64,000 nt of DNA, from positions 310,001 to 374,000 of the forward strand of contig NTMA01000030.1 of the NCBI GenBank assembly GCA_002917075.1, given 5' to 3'. Each line of letters starts with the position of its first letter. Position 1 is the first letter of the stretch. The notes beneath the pieces are model-generated. The model worked only from the letters and a program-made list of their open reading frames with translations, was not told the origin of the DNA and searched no databases. The position numbers and the translations under genes were made by a program. Of the stretch, positions 21,210 to 32,246 are shown piece after piece. The DNA comes from Hawksworthiomyces lignivorus (Eukaryota; Ascomycota; Sordariomycetes; Ophiostomatales; Ophiostomataceae).

Positions 21210-22507
21210 GGTAGATAATCTTATTAGGCCAGTTTACCTGAGTTTGAAAGCAAAGAAAGAAGATTAGAACAGGCCAATGGAACTTTTACAAGACAGAAAA
21301 AGGGTGAAAGTGTGAACTAAGACGAATTAAAGTCCACAAATTCCATATGCGTGATAATCGACGATGCTGTGGATGAAACTATATGGAACTGCTGCTGGCT
21401 TTAGTTGCGGCCTGTCTAGCCAAGCCGGCAAACAAAGAAAGGGAGACAAAGCGTCACCCAGCTGAAGTGCGATCAGGGGGCCTCTTCTGGGTTTTGTTTC
21501 GGCCAAGGTGTTACCAAGAGAGGAGACATTTCTGCACAGCATATTAAATCAAATATTGCTTAGAACGGATCCTTGTTGTAAAAGCGAAAAGATTGGCCCA
21601 GGAGGGCAGCTCACGCGGGTAAAAAGAAGAGAGGTCGAGAGAAGAATAGCGGCAAAGCAATCTATTTTTGCGTGGGATGGAGAAAGATTCGTATATCCCA
21701 GCGAGATGTAAAGCAAAACACGATCAAAGCTTTCACTGGCTTGGCATATTTCCTCTCTTGCTCTTCTCTTTCCACTGTGTGACGTTTCCCGGTGGTTCAA
21801 TCTAAAGTTCTTTGCGTAAGGGAGATCTTTAGTTAAGCCCCTTTTCCCCAAGGGGCCAAATCAACAAAACATAGCAAGGACAAACGAGTCGTGAAGCGAT
21901 GTGCGTCGCCTCGGCATGCCCTTTTTCAATTTTGTTACATACCCAGTGCCGCATTTCTGCTTGGTATATGCCAAACAAAAGGGGAAACTGATTGATTTGA
22001 TTGATAAGATAATTTTGTTTTGTCTTTTGCCGCCTGCCGCTCTTGTTTGAAAATGGGGTGACGCGGGAGTGATGCACGGGAAAGGCAAAACAAAGCGGAG
22101 AAAATCCAGAAGCGAGCTCCCTCGTCACCAACTTCTCTATGCATTTGCCTCCGAGTTAGATTGCCCTGCTTTCTTAGTGCATGTCACCGGGAAACGATGC
22201 TCTCCAAATACCGCTTGGTAATTAGCGGGAAGACGCCAGAAAGAAGACAGGCGGTAGGACCACTCGATCTTCCCAGAGAATTCCTACAGCTGAGCTGGAT
22301 AGGTATATGCAAAATAGGGATATGTTCTCTAGGTAGGGAAAGATCTGGCGGAGACAACTGCCGCTGCCTTGTTGGATTCCATACTCTGCAGAGAAAATAC
22401 TGCGTGGTGCAGATTTAGGCGCACTTCTCTTTTTTCACTATATTTCGTAAATCTCTCCATTCGAATGAGAGCATCTCATATTTCCTTGTGGTTCTTTGCT
22501 CGCCACG
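21210..22507. promoter_or_regulatory. Bidirectional promoter of ftr1 and fet3 with GATA motifs
   Basis: A 1.3 kb divergent intergenic region between the ferroxidase and permease genes. HGATAR-type sites are visible at 21213-21218, 21352-21357 and, as a tandem pair, at 22002-22012. In filamentous ascomycetes such genes are repressed in high iron by SreA/SRE-type GATA factors; that regulator is family knowledge and its binding here is inference. No gene is seen inside this stretch. Confidence 0.55.
22002..22012 (+). promoter_or_regulatory. Tandem GATA motif (TGATAAGATAA), candidate SreA-type site
   Basis: Two overlapping HGATAR motifs about 500 bp upstream of fet3 and about 800 bp upstream of ftr1. 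Iron-responsive fungal GATA repressors bind sites around ATCWGATAA; the match here is partial. Confidence 0.35.
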
Positions 22508-24683
22508 ATGCATAGCCGTGCGCTTTGTGACAGAGGTAAATTCCTCTGGGATATTTCAGTATTCTCCTTTCTTCTCCACATCACCACAGCCGCCGTTGTA
22601 TCCTACGATTTCAATGTCTCCTGGGTCCAGAGCAACCCAGACGGCCAGCTGCTCCGACCAGTCATCGGGATCAACGGCGCATGGCCACCACCGCCCATCC
22701 GGGCCGATGTGGGCGATCGGCTGGTGGTGCACGTGCGTAACCAGCTGGGAAACCAGTCGACGTCGCTGCACTTCCACGGCCTGTTCATGGAGAACACCAC
22801 GCACATGGACGGCGTTGTGCAGGTCTCGCAGTGTGCCATCCCACCGGGGTCAGAGTTGACCTACAATTTTACCGTAAACCAGCCAGGTGTGTTTCTGTGT
22901 GGAAAGGAGCAGTCTTCCGACCTAGGCCAAGCCCTCTTCTCTGATATTGTCGACAGGCACATATTGGTACCATAGCCACGCTAGCGGCCAGTACCCGGAT
23001 GGCCTGCGAGCACCATTGCTCATCCACGATCCCCAGGCCCCGTTCCAATACGACGAGGAGCGCGTCCTGTCGCTCTCGGACTGGTACCACGATCAGATGC
23101 CCGGCTTGCTCGCCGGCTTCATCGCGAAGAGCAACCCGACAGGCGCCGAGCCCGTGCCGCAGGCGGCGCTGCTCAACGATACGCAGAATTTGACCGTAGC
23201 TATAGAGCCAGGCAAGACGTATCTCTTCCGCGTTGCCAACGTGGGAGCTTTTGCCGGGCAATATCTCTGGTTCGAGGGCCACAATGTGACTGTCGTCGAG
23301 GTCGACGGCGTGTACACGCAGCCAGCGAACGCCTCAATGCTGTACTTGACCGCAGCCCAGCGCTGCAGCTTCCTGCTGATGGCGCGGAACGACACCGACT
23401 CTGCCGCGCGCAACTATCCGTTCGTCGCCAGTATGGATTCGGTAGGTTGACCAGTTTCCTCCTTCCGCAGTTCCTTAAGTTCTGCTAACGTCCCACACTC
23501 CAACTCCGCAGTCCATGTTCGACACCGTCCCGCCAGACCTCAATTACAACGCCACTGGCTGGCTCGTCTACGACGACCGCCAGCCGCAGCCTGACCCGGC
23601 CCTAGTAGATGCCTATGCACCGCTCGACGATGCGGGGCTGCTGCCGTATGACAACCAGACGCTGCTCGGTGAGCCGGACGTGTCCGTCCAGCTCGATGTC
23701 GTTATGCAGAACTTGGCTGACGGTGCCAACTACGCCTTCTTCAACAACGTGACCTACCGCCAGCCGCGAGTTCCTACGCTGTACACGGCGCTGAAGAGCC
23801 CGGCAGACCTCGCGGGCGATGCGCGCATCTATGGCACTTACACACAGACGACGGTGGTACCGCACCGCGGCCAGTTGGTACAGCTTGTGGTCAACAACCT
23901 CGACGTCGGCCGCCACCCGTTCCACCTGCACGGGCACAGCTTCCAGATCGCATACCGATCGGACGCAGAAGCAGGGACATTCTCCCCAGCGGACAACGCG
24001 AGCCTTCTCCTGCCAACACCGATCCGCCGTGACACTCTGCTGGTTAATCCAAACGGCTTTGCCGTGCTGCGCTTCCGCGCTGACAATCCTGGCGTCTGGC
24101 TGTTCCACTGTCACATCGAGTGGCACTTGTCGTCGGGCCTGGTGGCGACCTTTGTCGAGGCGCCGCTGGACCTCCAGGCGCAGTATGCTGCGACCCCCCT
24201 GCCAGCCGACCACCTGGCCGCCTGTGCCGCGGCGGGTGTCCCCACGGCGGGCAACGCCGCCGGCAACACCGCCAATCTGCTAGACCTAACAGGCGAGAAC
24301 GTGCCGCCACCGCTCCTGCCGGACGGGTAGGAGAAGGCTCCTCCTCTGCTCCATTGATGACATCAGCTAACGCCATTTTCTCTTTTAGGTTCACCTCACG
24401 TGGCATTGTGGCGCTGGTGTTCAGCTGCGTGAGCGGCATCGCCGGCGTCGTTGTCGTTGCTTGGTATGGTCTTGCTGGCGGCGACGATGCGGGTCCTGAC
24501 ACGTACAAGGCGGCGCGGCAACGTATGCTAGATGCAGGTGTTGCACCGCCAGATGAGGAAGAAAGGCATGAGGTGGCACCGCGCCAGACAAATGAGCAAG
24601 AAGCAGCGTTGAATGCGGCAGATGAGCCTGCTCGTGCAATTGGCATAACCATGATCGATAAAGATGAAAGTTCTAAAGCTTAA
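22508..24683 (+). CDS. fet3: Plasma-membrane multicopper ferroxidase Fet3
   Basis: Copper oxidase that oxidises Fe2+ outside the cell and hands Fe3+ to the Ftr1 permease. Four exons: 22508-22886, 22957-23441, 23512-24326 and 24389-24683, with introns of 70, 70 and 62 nt; product 657 aa. The N-terminus carries a hydrophobic signal segment ([17 protein letters not shown]) before YDFNVSW. Copper-site motifs are [28 protein letters not shown] and [15 protein letters not shown]. Leu lies ten residues after the Cys ligand, as in Fet3, instead of Met. Many N-glycosylation sequons are present. A C-terminal membrane helix ([23 protein letters not shown]) anchors it with a cytosolic tail, unlike secreted laccases. 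The SxWYHD motif reads SDWYHD, with Asp where I recall yeast Fet3 having Glu185. The start is the first ATG in frame; an extra 5' exon cannot be excluded. Confidence 0.94.
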
Positions 24684-25328
24684 TTGTGTAAGTCCCAGGA
24701 GACACGATGGCTTCTCCTCAAGGTAGTTTTGAGGTTCAGGCCCATTCGATCAGACACTTAAGATACCACCGCAGTTGTCCATGCAAGCACAACAAAATTT
24801 CCCATAAAAAAGCGAAGTAATTGTATCGTTGCTCCTAAATCTATAATATACCGTATGTCCGGACCAATAAAAATTATATACTGTGTAATCAATAAACCCT
24901 CCTTTTTCTCTCCCGGTGACGATGATGGTGATGATGGTAAGACCTCCCTAGTTTTCTTATATTGGGAAACACAGCCCAAACAGTATGAAGACTAACAAGA
25001 AGAAAAAAAAACAGTCCAAAAGAACAGAAAAGAAAATTCACCAGTCGAGCACTCACAGCAGGTGGCTACCAAATCCCAGATAAGAAAAAGAAGGCATGAT
25101 TAGAACAGAGTAAAGGGATGTGAAAGCTCATATAAACAACACCACATATAAATGGAATAAATAGAGTATAAATGGGGCGATCCATCGAGTGGATCAAATC
25201 AAAAAAAAAGAAGCGAAAGAAAGGTGAGCAGACCAATAGGAGAGCTCATGCTATGCTGCAGGGCAAAAAAAAAAAGAATTTGGTGAATGAGAGAAGATGG
25301 GCGGAAGCTAGAAAGCCACGACACTGCT
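24684..25328. other. Convergent 3' flanks of fet3 and pis1, AT-rich
   Basis: About 645 bp between converging genes, AT- and A-rich, with no open frame that looks coding. Confidence 0.5.
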
Positions 25329-26462
25329 TCAGTTGGTCTTCTTCGCCTTGCGCCGTGGAAGGCCTGCTGCTCTCCGCGAGCGCACGTCGCCTTCGGCCAG
25401 CCACTTGCTGGCCTTGACCAGCTGCACGACGTTCAAGAACTGCTTGGCGGCCATAATGGGGAAGCTGACGCCAGCCAGCACCCAGGGCCAGAAGGAGTCC
25501 ATCTTGTTGGCGCGGGCCATCTCAAGGGCGGCAGCGCTGTATGGGTTGGCAAAAATCTGACGTAGGATCGATGAGTTGATCTGCGCACCAGGGTGCAGAG
25601 ACGGGTCGGTCGTCGTGATGGGCTTCAGCAGAGACGGCGACAGGATGGGGGACGAGAATGAAAGAAGGTACAGGGCGATGAAAAAGAGCTCGTTCGCCGC
25701 GCAGAAGATAAAGAGAACGGTCTGACAATGTTAGGCAATTGGCAAGAAGGCAAAGACGAATCACAGCACAGAACGGATTGGGGAAGAGACCTACCTTGTT
25801 CGTATAGTACTGGTTCAACAACCAGCTCCGCGACCGGTCGACTGCCTTGTGGCTTGTGTCGCTGCCACCCATGGCCAGGGTCGCATACATGTGCATGTAA
25901 TGGCTAGCAAGGTCGAGCGAGATCAAACCCTGGAAGATGATGGCCCACCGCGGGAACGCAGTGGACAGGAAGACCAGCAGACAGGAGGTGGTGCAGCGGT
26001 CGGTCACCATGTCAAGGACGGCGCCGAAGCGAGTGGACTGCTCAAAGTAGCGAGCGGCGTAGCCGTCCAGGGCGTCAAGCAAGCATGATACGCTGTAGAG
26101 CATCGAACATGTGCGGGGGTGAAGAGGCATGTAGTACAGAGAGGCCACGGCCAAGACGATTCGAGAATAGCCTGGAAGCGAAGTCAGCTGGGGCGAGCTC
26201 GGGCATGCAGTGCAGGGCCGGGAACACAGATGCATGGCTAGAATGGATGAAGACGGAAAGAGGTCGACCTACCAATCACGTTTGGCCAGAAGAGGAAGAT
26301 GTTCTCGTGGGGGTAATCGTCTGCGGGAGCGGCTGCTGCATGGCCATTACCGTTGCCGTTGGCGACAACATCCGAGCTAGTCTTGGGGCTGGTTCTCGGC
26401 GACTCTGCCGCCTCAGCGGCGGCGGCAGCAGCGGCCTGCCTCCGTGTTCGTGCGCCAGACAT
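25329..26462 (-). CDS. pis1: Phosphatidylinositol synthase (CDP-diacylglycerol-inositol phosphatidyltransferase)
   Basis: Integral ER enzyme that joins CDP-diacylglycerol and myo-inositol to make phosphatidylinositol. Three exons (26462-26273, 26171-25795, 25721-25329) with introns of 101 and 73 nt; product 319 aa. The CDP-alcohol phosphotransferase signature D-x2-D-G-x2-A-R-x8-G-x3-D-x3-D is complete: it begins LLDALDGYAARYFEQ and continues RFGAVLDMVTDR, all in exon 2. Residues 1-50 are an Ala-rich, hydrophilic extension that yeast Pis1 lacks. Four or more hydrophobic segments are visible, among them FWPWVLAGVSFPIMAA. The C-terminus is strongly basic (SRRAAGLPRRKAKKTN). ATG 26462 is the first start and gives MSGARTRRQ; the open stretch upstream is promoter sequence. 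Confidence 0.94.
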
Positions 26463-29400
26463 TTTGGCAGGGTGTGGGATGCGAATGTGTGTGAATTGTT
26501 GTAGTGCTATAAGAACTCGAGAAAGGGAGACAGGTGAAGCTCTCAGTTCGGCGACAATGTCTCGTGCTCGATGCTTGAAGCTATCGAAGGAAAGAGGAAA
26601 AGTGTCGTGTGCGGCTGAGCCAAGGCTTATGGAGGGGATGGCAGGAACACGGATGTGCCCGTTATCGAGGACAAAGATAACACGACCTGAGAGTTTAAGA
26701 CAAAAGACGTAGGTTATGCGTTCCACGGACTCTCTAGGTCTTTGCGATTTGCGTTTTCAATCGAGGGGAATCGGACTCGGGCTGTAGGAGTGGACGTTGA
26801 GCTCGAGGACAGGGTCTGCAAAATTGGGAAATTAAATAGGGGAGATAAGGTAATAAGGAGAGAGAAAATACAGTTTGCTCGAGGTGCCGTAGACACGCGA
26901 TCAAGTAAGAGGGGGAAGAAAGGAGAGTACGAAGAAGACAAGACGAAGAAGATACAGATAATGCAGAGAGATAAAGATACAGCTAGAACGAGATAGCAAG
27001 ATTGTAAGGGGGGGAGAGAGAAGGTTTCGAAAAGGAGAGGGAGGGCCAAGGAAAGGTAGAAAAAGGGCGTTTTTTTTCTCTTTGTCTGGCCTTATCCTCT
27101 GTTTTGTGGTGACGATGGAGAGACAGAGGTGGACGCAGAAAAGGTTCGCGGATCGACCGGTCGCGCTAGTGCTGAGCTGCAGGACAGAAAAGTGGGGCTA
27201 CATTCTTTTTGTTTCCTACTTTCCTACGACAGAGAAGGAAGTTGCCTTCTGGGCTGCTTCTGTGGTTCGCTGTTTCCTGGGAATGTGTTAATTAGCACGG
27301 AATGAGCGTAATAGTCGTAGACCAGATAGGACAGGAAGGCCCAAATGTGTGCGAACGTGTGTAAGCGGCAGGAGCCAATAGCCAAACGACAATTAAGCAC
27401 TTAAGCCCTTATGCAAGGAAAGTACAGCACAGTTACAGATGTTCCACGGTGCTGCTGCGCTGTTGCCTGTCTGCTCTACCTGAAAAAAAGTCAAGAATAT
27501 TATCGTACACGTAACCCCCAGCTGAGCACAGCACTTGCGTACACGTACGACTACGTATGTAGTATATGCTGCGTAATTTAATAATACGCACGAACCTCGA
27601 ACATGCAAAAAAAAAAGTAATTGTTCGGCAGAGCATGCGGCTGTCCAGGGGCCGAGCCTTCATCAATCACAAGCGCAATATGCAAGTGGACAGACTCTTC
27701 GCCGCCGTCGGGAGACATATGGGCAGTTGAGCCGTGCCAATTGGTTTCCTCGACAATATAGCTTTGATACAGTACGATGAGCTACTCCGCGCTCCTTTGC
27801 ACAATGGCCTCTACTGTCCTCGGCACGGCAGCGCTGGGCTACATCGACGGATTGAGTGCCTTCTACAGAGTAGACAGCCCAACTCCTTTGCGCCAATAGA
27901 TTGCGTGAAGTGGGCAATGCATCAAGCGGAAAGACTGCGGAATTCTGGTCCTGCTGTTCACGACTGCAGCCCGCACTGTCTGCTCAGGGCTGGCCGTGGC
28001 CGTTCTTGCGGCCCGCTCTCTCGCGCACAAATGGTGCTGGTCAATGGTCGCACAGTCGCACGGCTGATTAGACGCTGGACGACACATGACGCGCAAGTTT
28101 GTGGGCTCGCCATCTTTCTCTCGATTTTAATTTTTCTCGAGCAGTTCTGGTGTTTTAGTTGCGACTGTTGGCTGGGCTGAACCCCTGATCGTCGTGTCAA
28201 GCTTGCCCCCGATGAGAGGGCTCGCCAACTAGCCCAGACATCAATCAATTCAAAGAAAGAGGGGCTTCAGCTCCCGATACAAGAAACCTGCACGTATCCG
28301 TACGGAGTACACCAATGCTCGAGTGTCGCTGGCCCTGTAGTGACGATCTTTTCTTTCTATAGGTTGTTCGGTAGCCTAACCGAAAAGGAGACAGCAGCAT
28401 ACCGAAGAATGGGGCCGCACACAGAGTGCCAAGAAATTTGGAGTCGATGAAGCGGCACTGGGCTGTCGTCGAGAGGAGCGCATGGCGCCCTTTTATCCTC
28501 ATTTTTCTCTGTCACTGTTTGGTCCAATCTAGTCTCTAACCGTCGTTCCCTGGGTCGACTCAAACTGAACCAAGAAGAGCAGGCGAAGCGAGAAGCAAGT
28601 CACCAGGAACTGGAGACGATAATCAGCAGTTGATGTGCTCTCTCATGCACATCCTTCTATCCTTACTCATGATCATCGCCCGGGACCCAAACCCGCGAGT
28701 CTCCTGGACAACCCAAGCAGGCAAGGCAAGGATAACTGCAGAGCAGAATTCCCAATCGACTAGGATGTGCTTCAGAAGAAGGAAGAGAGTAGAAAAAGAA
28801 ATGAAAGAAAAAGAAATGACAGAAAGAAGGAAAGAAAGATAGAAACAAAAATACAAGAGCCGTGTCTCAGGGATGTCTTTCAACCGCCGCCGTCGCATTG
28901 ATGTTACTACTACCACTCGCTCGGGACCATACGCTTAGTGTGTATGTAGGCCGACTTCACTGGCAATTTGTGAATATTGGCTCCTTCGTTCACCTGTTCC
29001 TTCGCTTGCTATTTATTGGCTTTTTTCTTTTGCATTGAGCCTGTCTACTTCACCAGCTTCAACCTGTCCTTCGTCCCGTTTTTCGTCGTGCGACTCTCTT
29101 CTTCCCGCACCCTCCAAAAAGCCCCCTTTTTTCTCGCCCTGTGATGTTTTATCTGCGCCTCTTTTCCTGATGCGGGTATTTGAGTATTTTATTTCTGAGT
29201 TCTGATCTTCTTTTTTGGGCGTCTGAGCTCCTCCTTCAACAAAAGGCTCGTTCGCTCATATAAATAGGTCCAGGCGTCGTCGAAATCTATGGTTCGACTT
29301 TTAAGCCTTAGTATAGTACTTTCATCCCTTCCCCGCTCCAGCCCACTAGTGTCGCATACTAGTCTTTTATTCAACCCAACGGACAGGTCCCTCGCCTGGC

Positions 29401-29702
29401 TCCAACAGCCCTAGAACTACGCCCATCCTGACTCCCAGTCCCCCACCCACTACGTACGAGAGAGCGTCCGGCGTTGTGCTGGTGCCAAAATTCTCTTTTT
29501 TTTTTGTGCTCGCCTCAGGGGGCCCATTTCCTGATCTCGCCGTGACGTCTCCTCTCAATTGGTCTCTTCCTCGTCGATATTCTGCCTCTCGAGCGTCTCC
29601 CTCCCCCTACAGCATCTCCCTCGGAATTCGCACAGCCTCTCTTTTCGACAGCCCAAGCCCAACCACCACCCTCCCCCACCTACCGGCCCCGTCCAAACAG
29701 CC
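26463..29702. other. Long divergent intergenic region between pis1 and pyrG
   Basis: About 3.2 kb with no gene I can support. It is AG-rich next to pis1 (26700-27060), mixed in the middle, and strongly CT-rich from about 29080 to 29700, which is a typical fungal promoter and leader for the OMP decarboxylase gene. One TACGGAGTA motif lies at 28301-28309. The GC-richer segment at 27700-28200 has an open frame of 148 codons, but it shows no domain. Confidence 0.5.
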
Positions 29703-31097
29703 ATGGCCACATCAGAGCACCACCCGTCGTTCACGGCGCCTTTCGGCCAGCGCGCGGAGGCGGCCGCCCACCCGCTGACCGCTTATCTGTACCGCCTCAT
29801 GGAGGCCAAGGCGTCCAACCTGTGCCTGAGCGCGGACGTGTCGACGGCCCGCGACCTGCTGCTGCTGGCGGACCGCGTGGGGCCGTCGATTGTGGTGCTC
29901 AAGACGCACTACGACCTGGTGTCCGGGTGGGACTACAACCCGCAGACGGGCACGGGGGCGCAACTGGCGGCGCTGGCGCGGCGCCACGGCTTTTTGCTGT
30001 TTGAGGACCGCAAGTTTGCCGACATTGGCAAGACGGTGCAGCAGCAGTACACGGCGGGCACGGCGCGCATCGTGGACTGGGCGCACCTGGTCACGGTGAA
30101 CATGGACGCGGGCAGCGCCGCGGTGACGGCGCTGGCCGAGGCCGCCGCGCGCTGGCGCGAGCGCGTGCACTACGAGGTGAAGACGTCCGTGTCGGTGGGC
30201 ACGCCGCTGCACGAGAGCTTCGCCGAGGACGACGAGGACAGCGAGAGCGGCGGCGGCGGCGGCGCGGCGGGCGCACTGCCAAACGGCGTGTCGCTGCCAA
30301 ACGGCACCTCCGCCGCAGCGGCAGGAGGAGCGAGCGGAGCAGGAGCAGGAGCGGGAGCGGGAGCGGGAGCAGCAGGAGGAGCAGCAGGAGACGCCACCAG
30401 TCTGCCGCCGCCGCCGCCGACCTCCTACGACCACACCGGCCGCAAGGGCAGCATCGTGTCGGTCACGACGGTGACGCAGCACTTTGAGCCGGTCGACTCG
30501 CCGCGGCTGCCGCGGGAGCACGGCGGGTTTGGCGGCGGCAGCAGCGGCGGCGGCGGTGGCGGCAGCGGCGCGGGCGCAGGAGGATGCCGCGGCGAGGGCA
30601 GCGACGCGGCGGGCGGCGCAAGAACGGGCGGCAACACGGCCGACCGCACCTTCCCCGGCATCGAGGAGGCGCCGCTGGACCGCGGCATCCTGCTGCTGGC
30701 GCAGATGTCGTCCAAGGGAAACCTCATGACCCCCGCCTACACGCAGGCGTGCGTCGAGGCCGCCCGCGCCCACAAGGGCTTCGTCGCCGGCTTCATCGCC
30801 CAGGAGAGCCTCAACAGTCTACCCGACGACACCTTTGTGCACCTGACGCCCGGCTGCAAGCTGCCGCCCCCCGAGGAGGAGGCCGCCGCCACCACCGGCC
30901 CCAACGGCCAGGTGCTGCCCGGCGACGGCATGGGCCAGCAGTACAACACGCCCGCAAAGCTGATCGGCGAGTGCGGCTCCGACATTGTCATTGTCGGCCG
31001 CGGCATCATCAACGCCGTCGACCCGCCGAGCGAGGCTGAGCGCTACCGCCGGAGAGCATGGAAAGCGTACCTGGCGCGGATCCAGCCGCCCCAGTAG
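29703..31097 (+). CDS. pyrG: Orotidine-5'-phosphate decarboxylase with long internal insertion
   Basis: Last enzyme of UMP synthesis: it decarboxylates OMP. Single exon of 464 aa, starting at [10 protein letters not shown] after a CT-rich leader. Catalytic motifs are [15 protein letters not shown] and [16 protein letters not shown], the latter holding the D-x-K-x-x-D active-site set. The fold resumes with [18 protein letters not shown] and ends with [23 protein letters not shown]. Between residues about 174 and 318 lies a Gly/Ala/Ser-rich, disordered insertion of some 145 residues; yeast Ura3 (267 aa) lacks it, and Neurospora pyr-4 has a shorter one. This enzyme is the target of 5-fluoroorotate selection in fungi (family knowledge). 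The opposite-strand open frame of 353 codons is a composition artefact. Confidence 0.95.
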   Translation: MATSEHHPSFTAPFGQRAEAAAHPLTAYLYRLMEAKASNLCLSADVSTARDLLLLADRVGPSIVVLKTHYDLVSGWDYNPQTGTGAQLAALARRHGFLLFEDRKFADIGKTVQQQYTAGTARIVDWAHLVTVNMDAGSAAVTALAEAAARWRERVHYEVKTSVSVGTPLHESFAEDDEDSESGGGGGAAGALPNGVSLPNGTSAAAAGGASGAGAGAGAGAGAAGGAAGDATSLPPPPPTSYDHTGRKGSIVSVTTVTQHFEPVDSPRLPREHGGFGGGSSGGGGGGSGAGAGGCRGEGSDAAGGARTGGNTADRTFPGIEEAPLDRGILLLAQMSSKGNLMTPAYTQACVEAARAHKGFVAGFIAQESLNSLPDDTFVHLTPGCKLPPPEEEAAATTGPNGQVLPGDGMGQQYNTPAKLIGECGSDIVIVGRGIINAVDPPSEAERYRRRAWKAYLARIQPPQ

Positions 31098-31642
31098 AGA
31101 GGGGGAGACATTGAGAGAAGATAGAGAGAGAGAGAGAGAAGAAACAGGAGCAGTGAAACAGAACCACAGGAGGAAAGAAGGAAAAAATATGCCCGCGGGA
31201 CTGGAATGTCCATCTTTCTATACCACTTTGGAATTCATGTTTGCTGGATTGTTGTCGCTTTCACGACAAGTTCGGAATGGAGACAGGGAAGGGGGGAGGC
31301 TTTTGCGTGGTGACTTTGTAATTAAACGATGTACGAGGGCGTTTTTTTCTTTATTATGGTTTACTTTCTGGCATGCTTTTAATGTGATTCCTTTTTTGCC
31401 CTGCGTTCTTTCCTTTCTCTCTCCCAAGTTCTTTGTCGCATACCTATGTATTTCTTTGTTTTGATTTGGTTTGTTTTTTTATCGTCGAATAAACCAATTT
31501 GCATGTGCTTTGTCTGCTATCTGCATAAGGCTTACGACTTACACCAGCATGGGGGTTGTGTCAAGTTGCTAAACAGGGAGGGAGTGAACAGAATCCAGGG
31601 AATACAGACGGAATTTATACCAGTAATTGCATATAGGCTGGG

Positions 31643-31675
<33 letters not shown>

Positions 31676-32246
31676 TTCCCAACAAAAAAAAAAAAAAAAA
31701 GACACAATGCACGCATGGACAGGCGAATGAAAATATTTGCGTAGAGGAGGAGAAGGGGAAAAGGGCCGTTAGAAGAATATCTTTGTCCCATCCGGCGACT
31801 CATGCGATGGCGCGGCGGCGACGGCGCAAAGCAATTTTTTTTTTTCTCTCGCATTAGCGCATAGTCCCCTAGGCTAAATCCACGTGCTAGTACGAAAGCG
31901 CAACATCGGGACCCTGAAAACGACATGCCCGTGGGAGAGCTCTTCGTTTCTCTAGTGTAATACCTATGACCTAACTAAAGATTACGTCATTGGCTAGAGC
32001 TGTCGGCAGCTGAAAGAGACAAAAGTACAGTGCGCTATCACTGAGATGAATCTGTGCTCTCTTTTCTTTTCTTCTCTTCTGTTTTCGATTTCGTTTACTG
32101 ATGAGAATTCTCAGGCTTTATGTACATGTTCGAGTCCTCATAACGCCATTCCTTATCAAATGTGACAAGGGTTGAAGAAGAAAAGAAACTCACAAATGAA
32201 GTGAAATACAAAATGCTTCCCAAAAACTCCTAGCATTGCGAGGCCG
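31098..32246. other. Convergent 3' flanks of pyrG and yos9, with homopolymers
   Basis: About 1.15 kb without a gene. It holds the pyrG 3' flank (AG repeat near 31119-31140, then T-rich DNA), a 32 nt poly-C tract followed closely by a 17 nt poly-A tract, and the 3' flank of the ER lectin gene. Confidence 0.5.
31644..31700. repeat. Homopolymer pair: C32 run then A17 run
   Basis: Positions 31644-31675 are uninterrupted C; after a short linker (TTCCCAAC), positions 31684-31700 are uninterrupted A. The true length is uncertain because such runs are error-prone in sequencing and assembly. Confidence 0.85.

Noticed and set aside
27734..28180. 148-codon plus-strand frame
   Set aside because: No domain and no family resemblance. 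It could be real but I cannot support it.
29712..30773. 353-codon minus-strand frame opposite pyrG
   Set aside because: Shadow of the Gly/Ala-rich insertion and GC-rich codons. No domain is visible.
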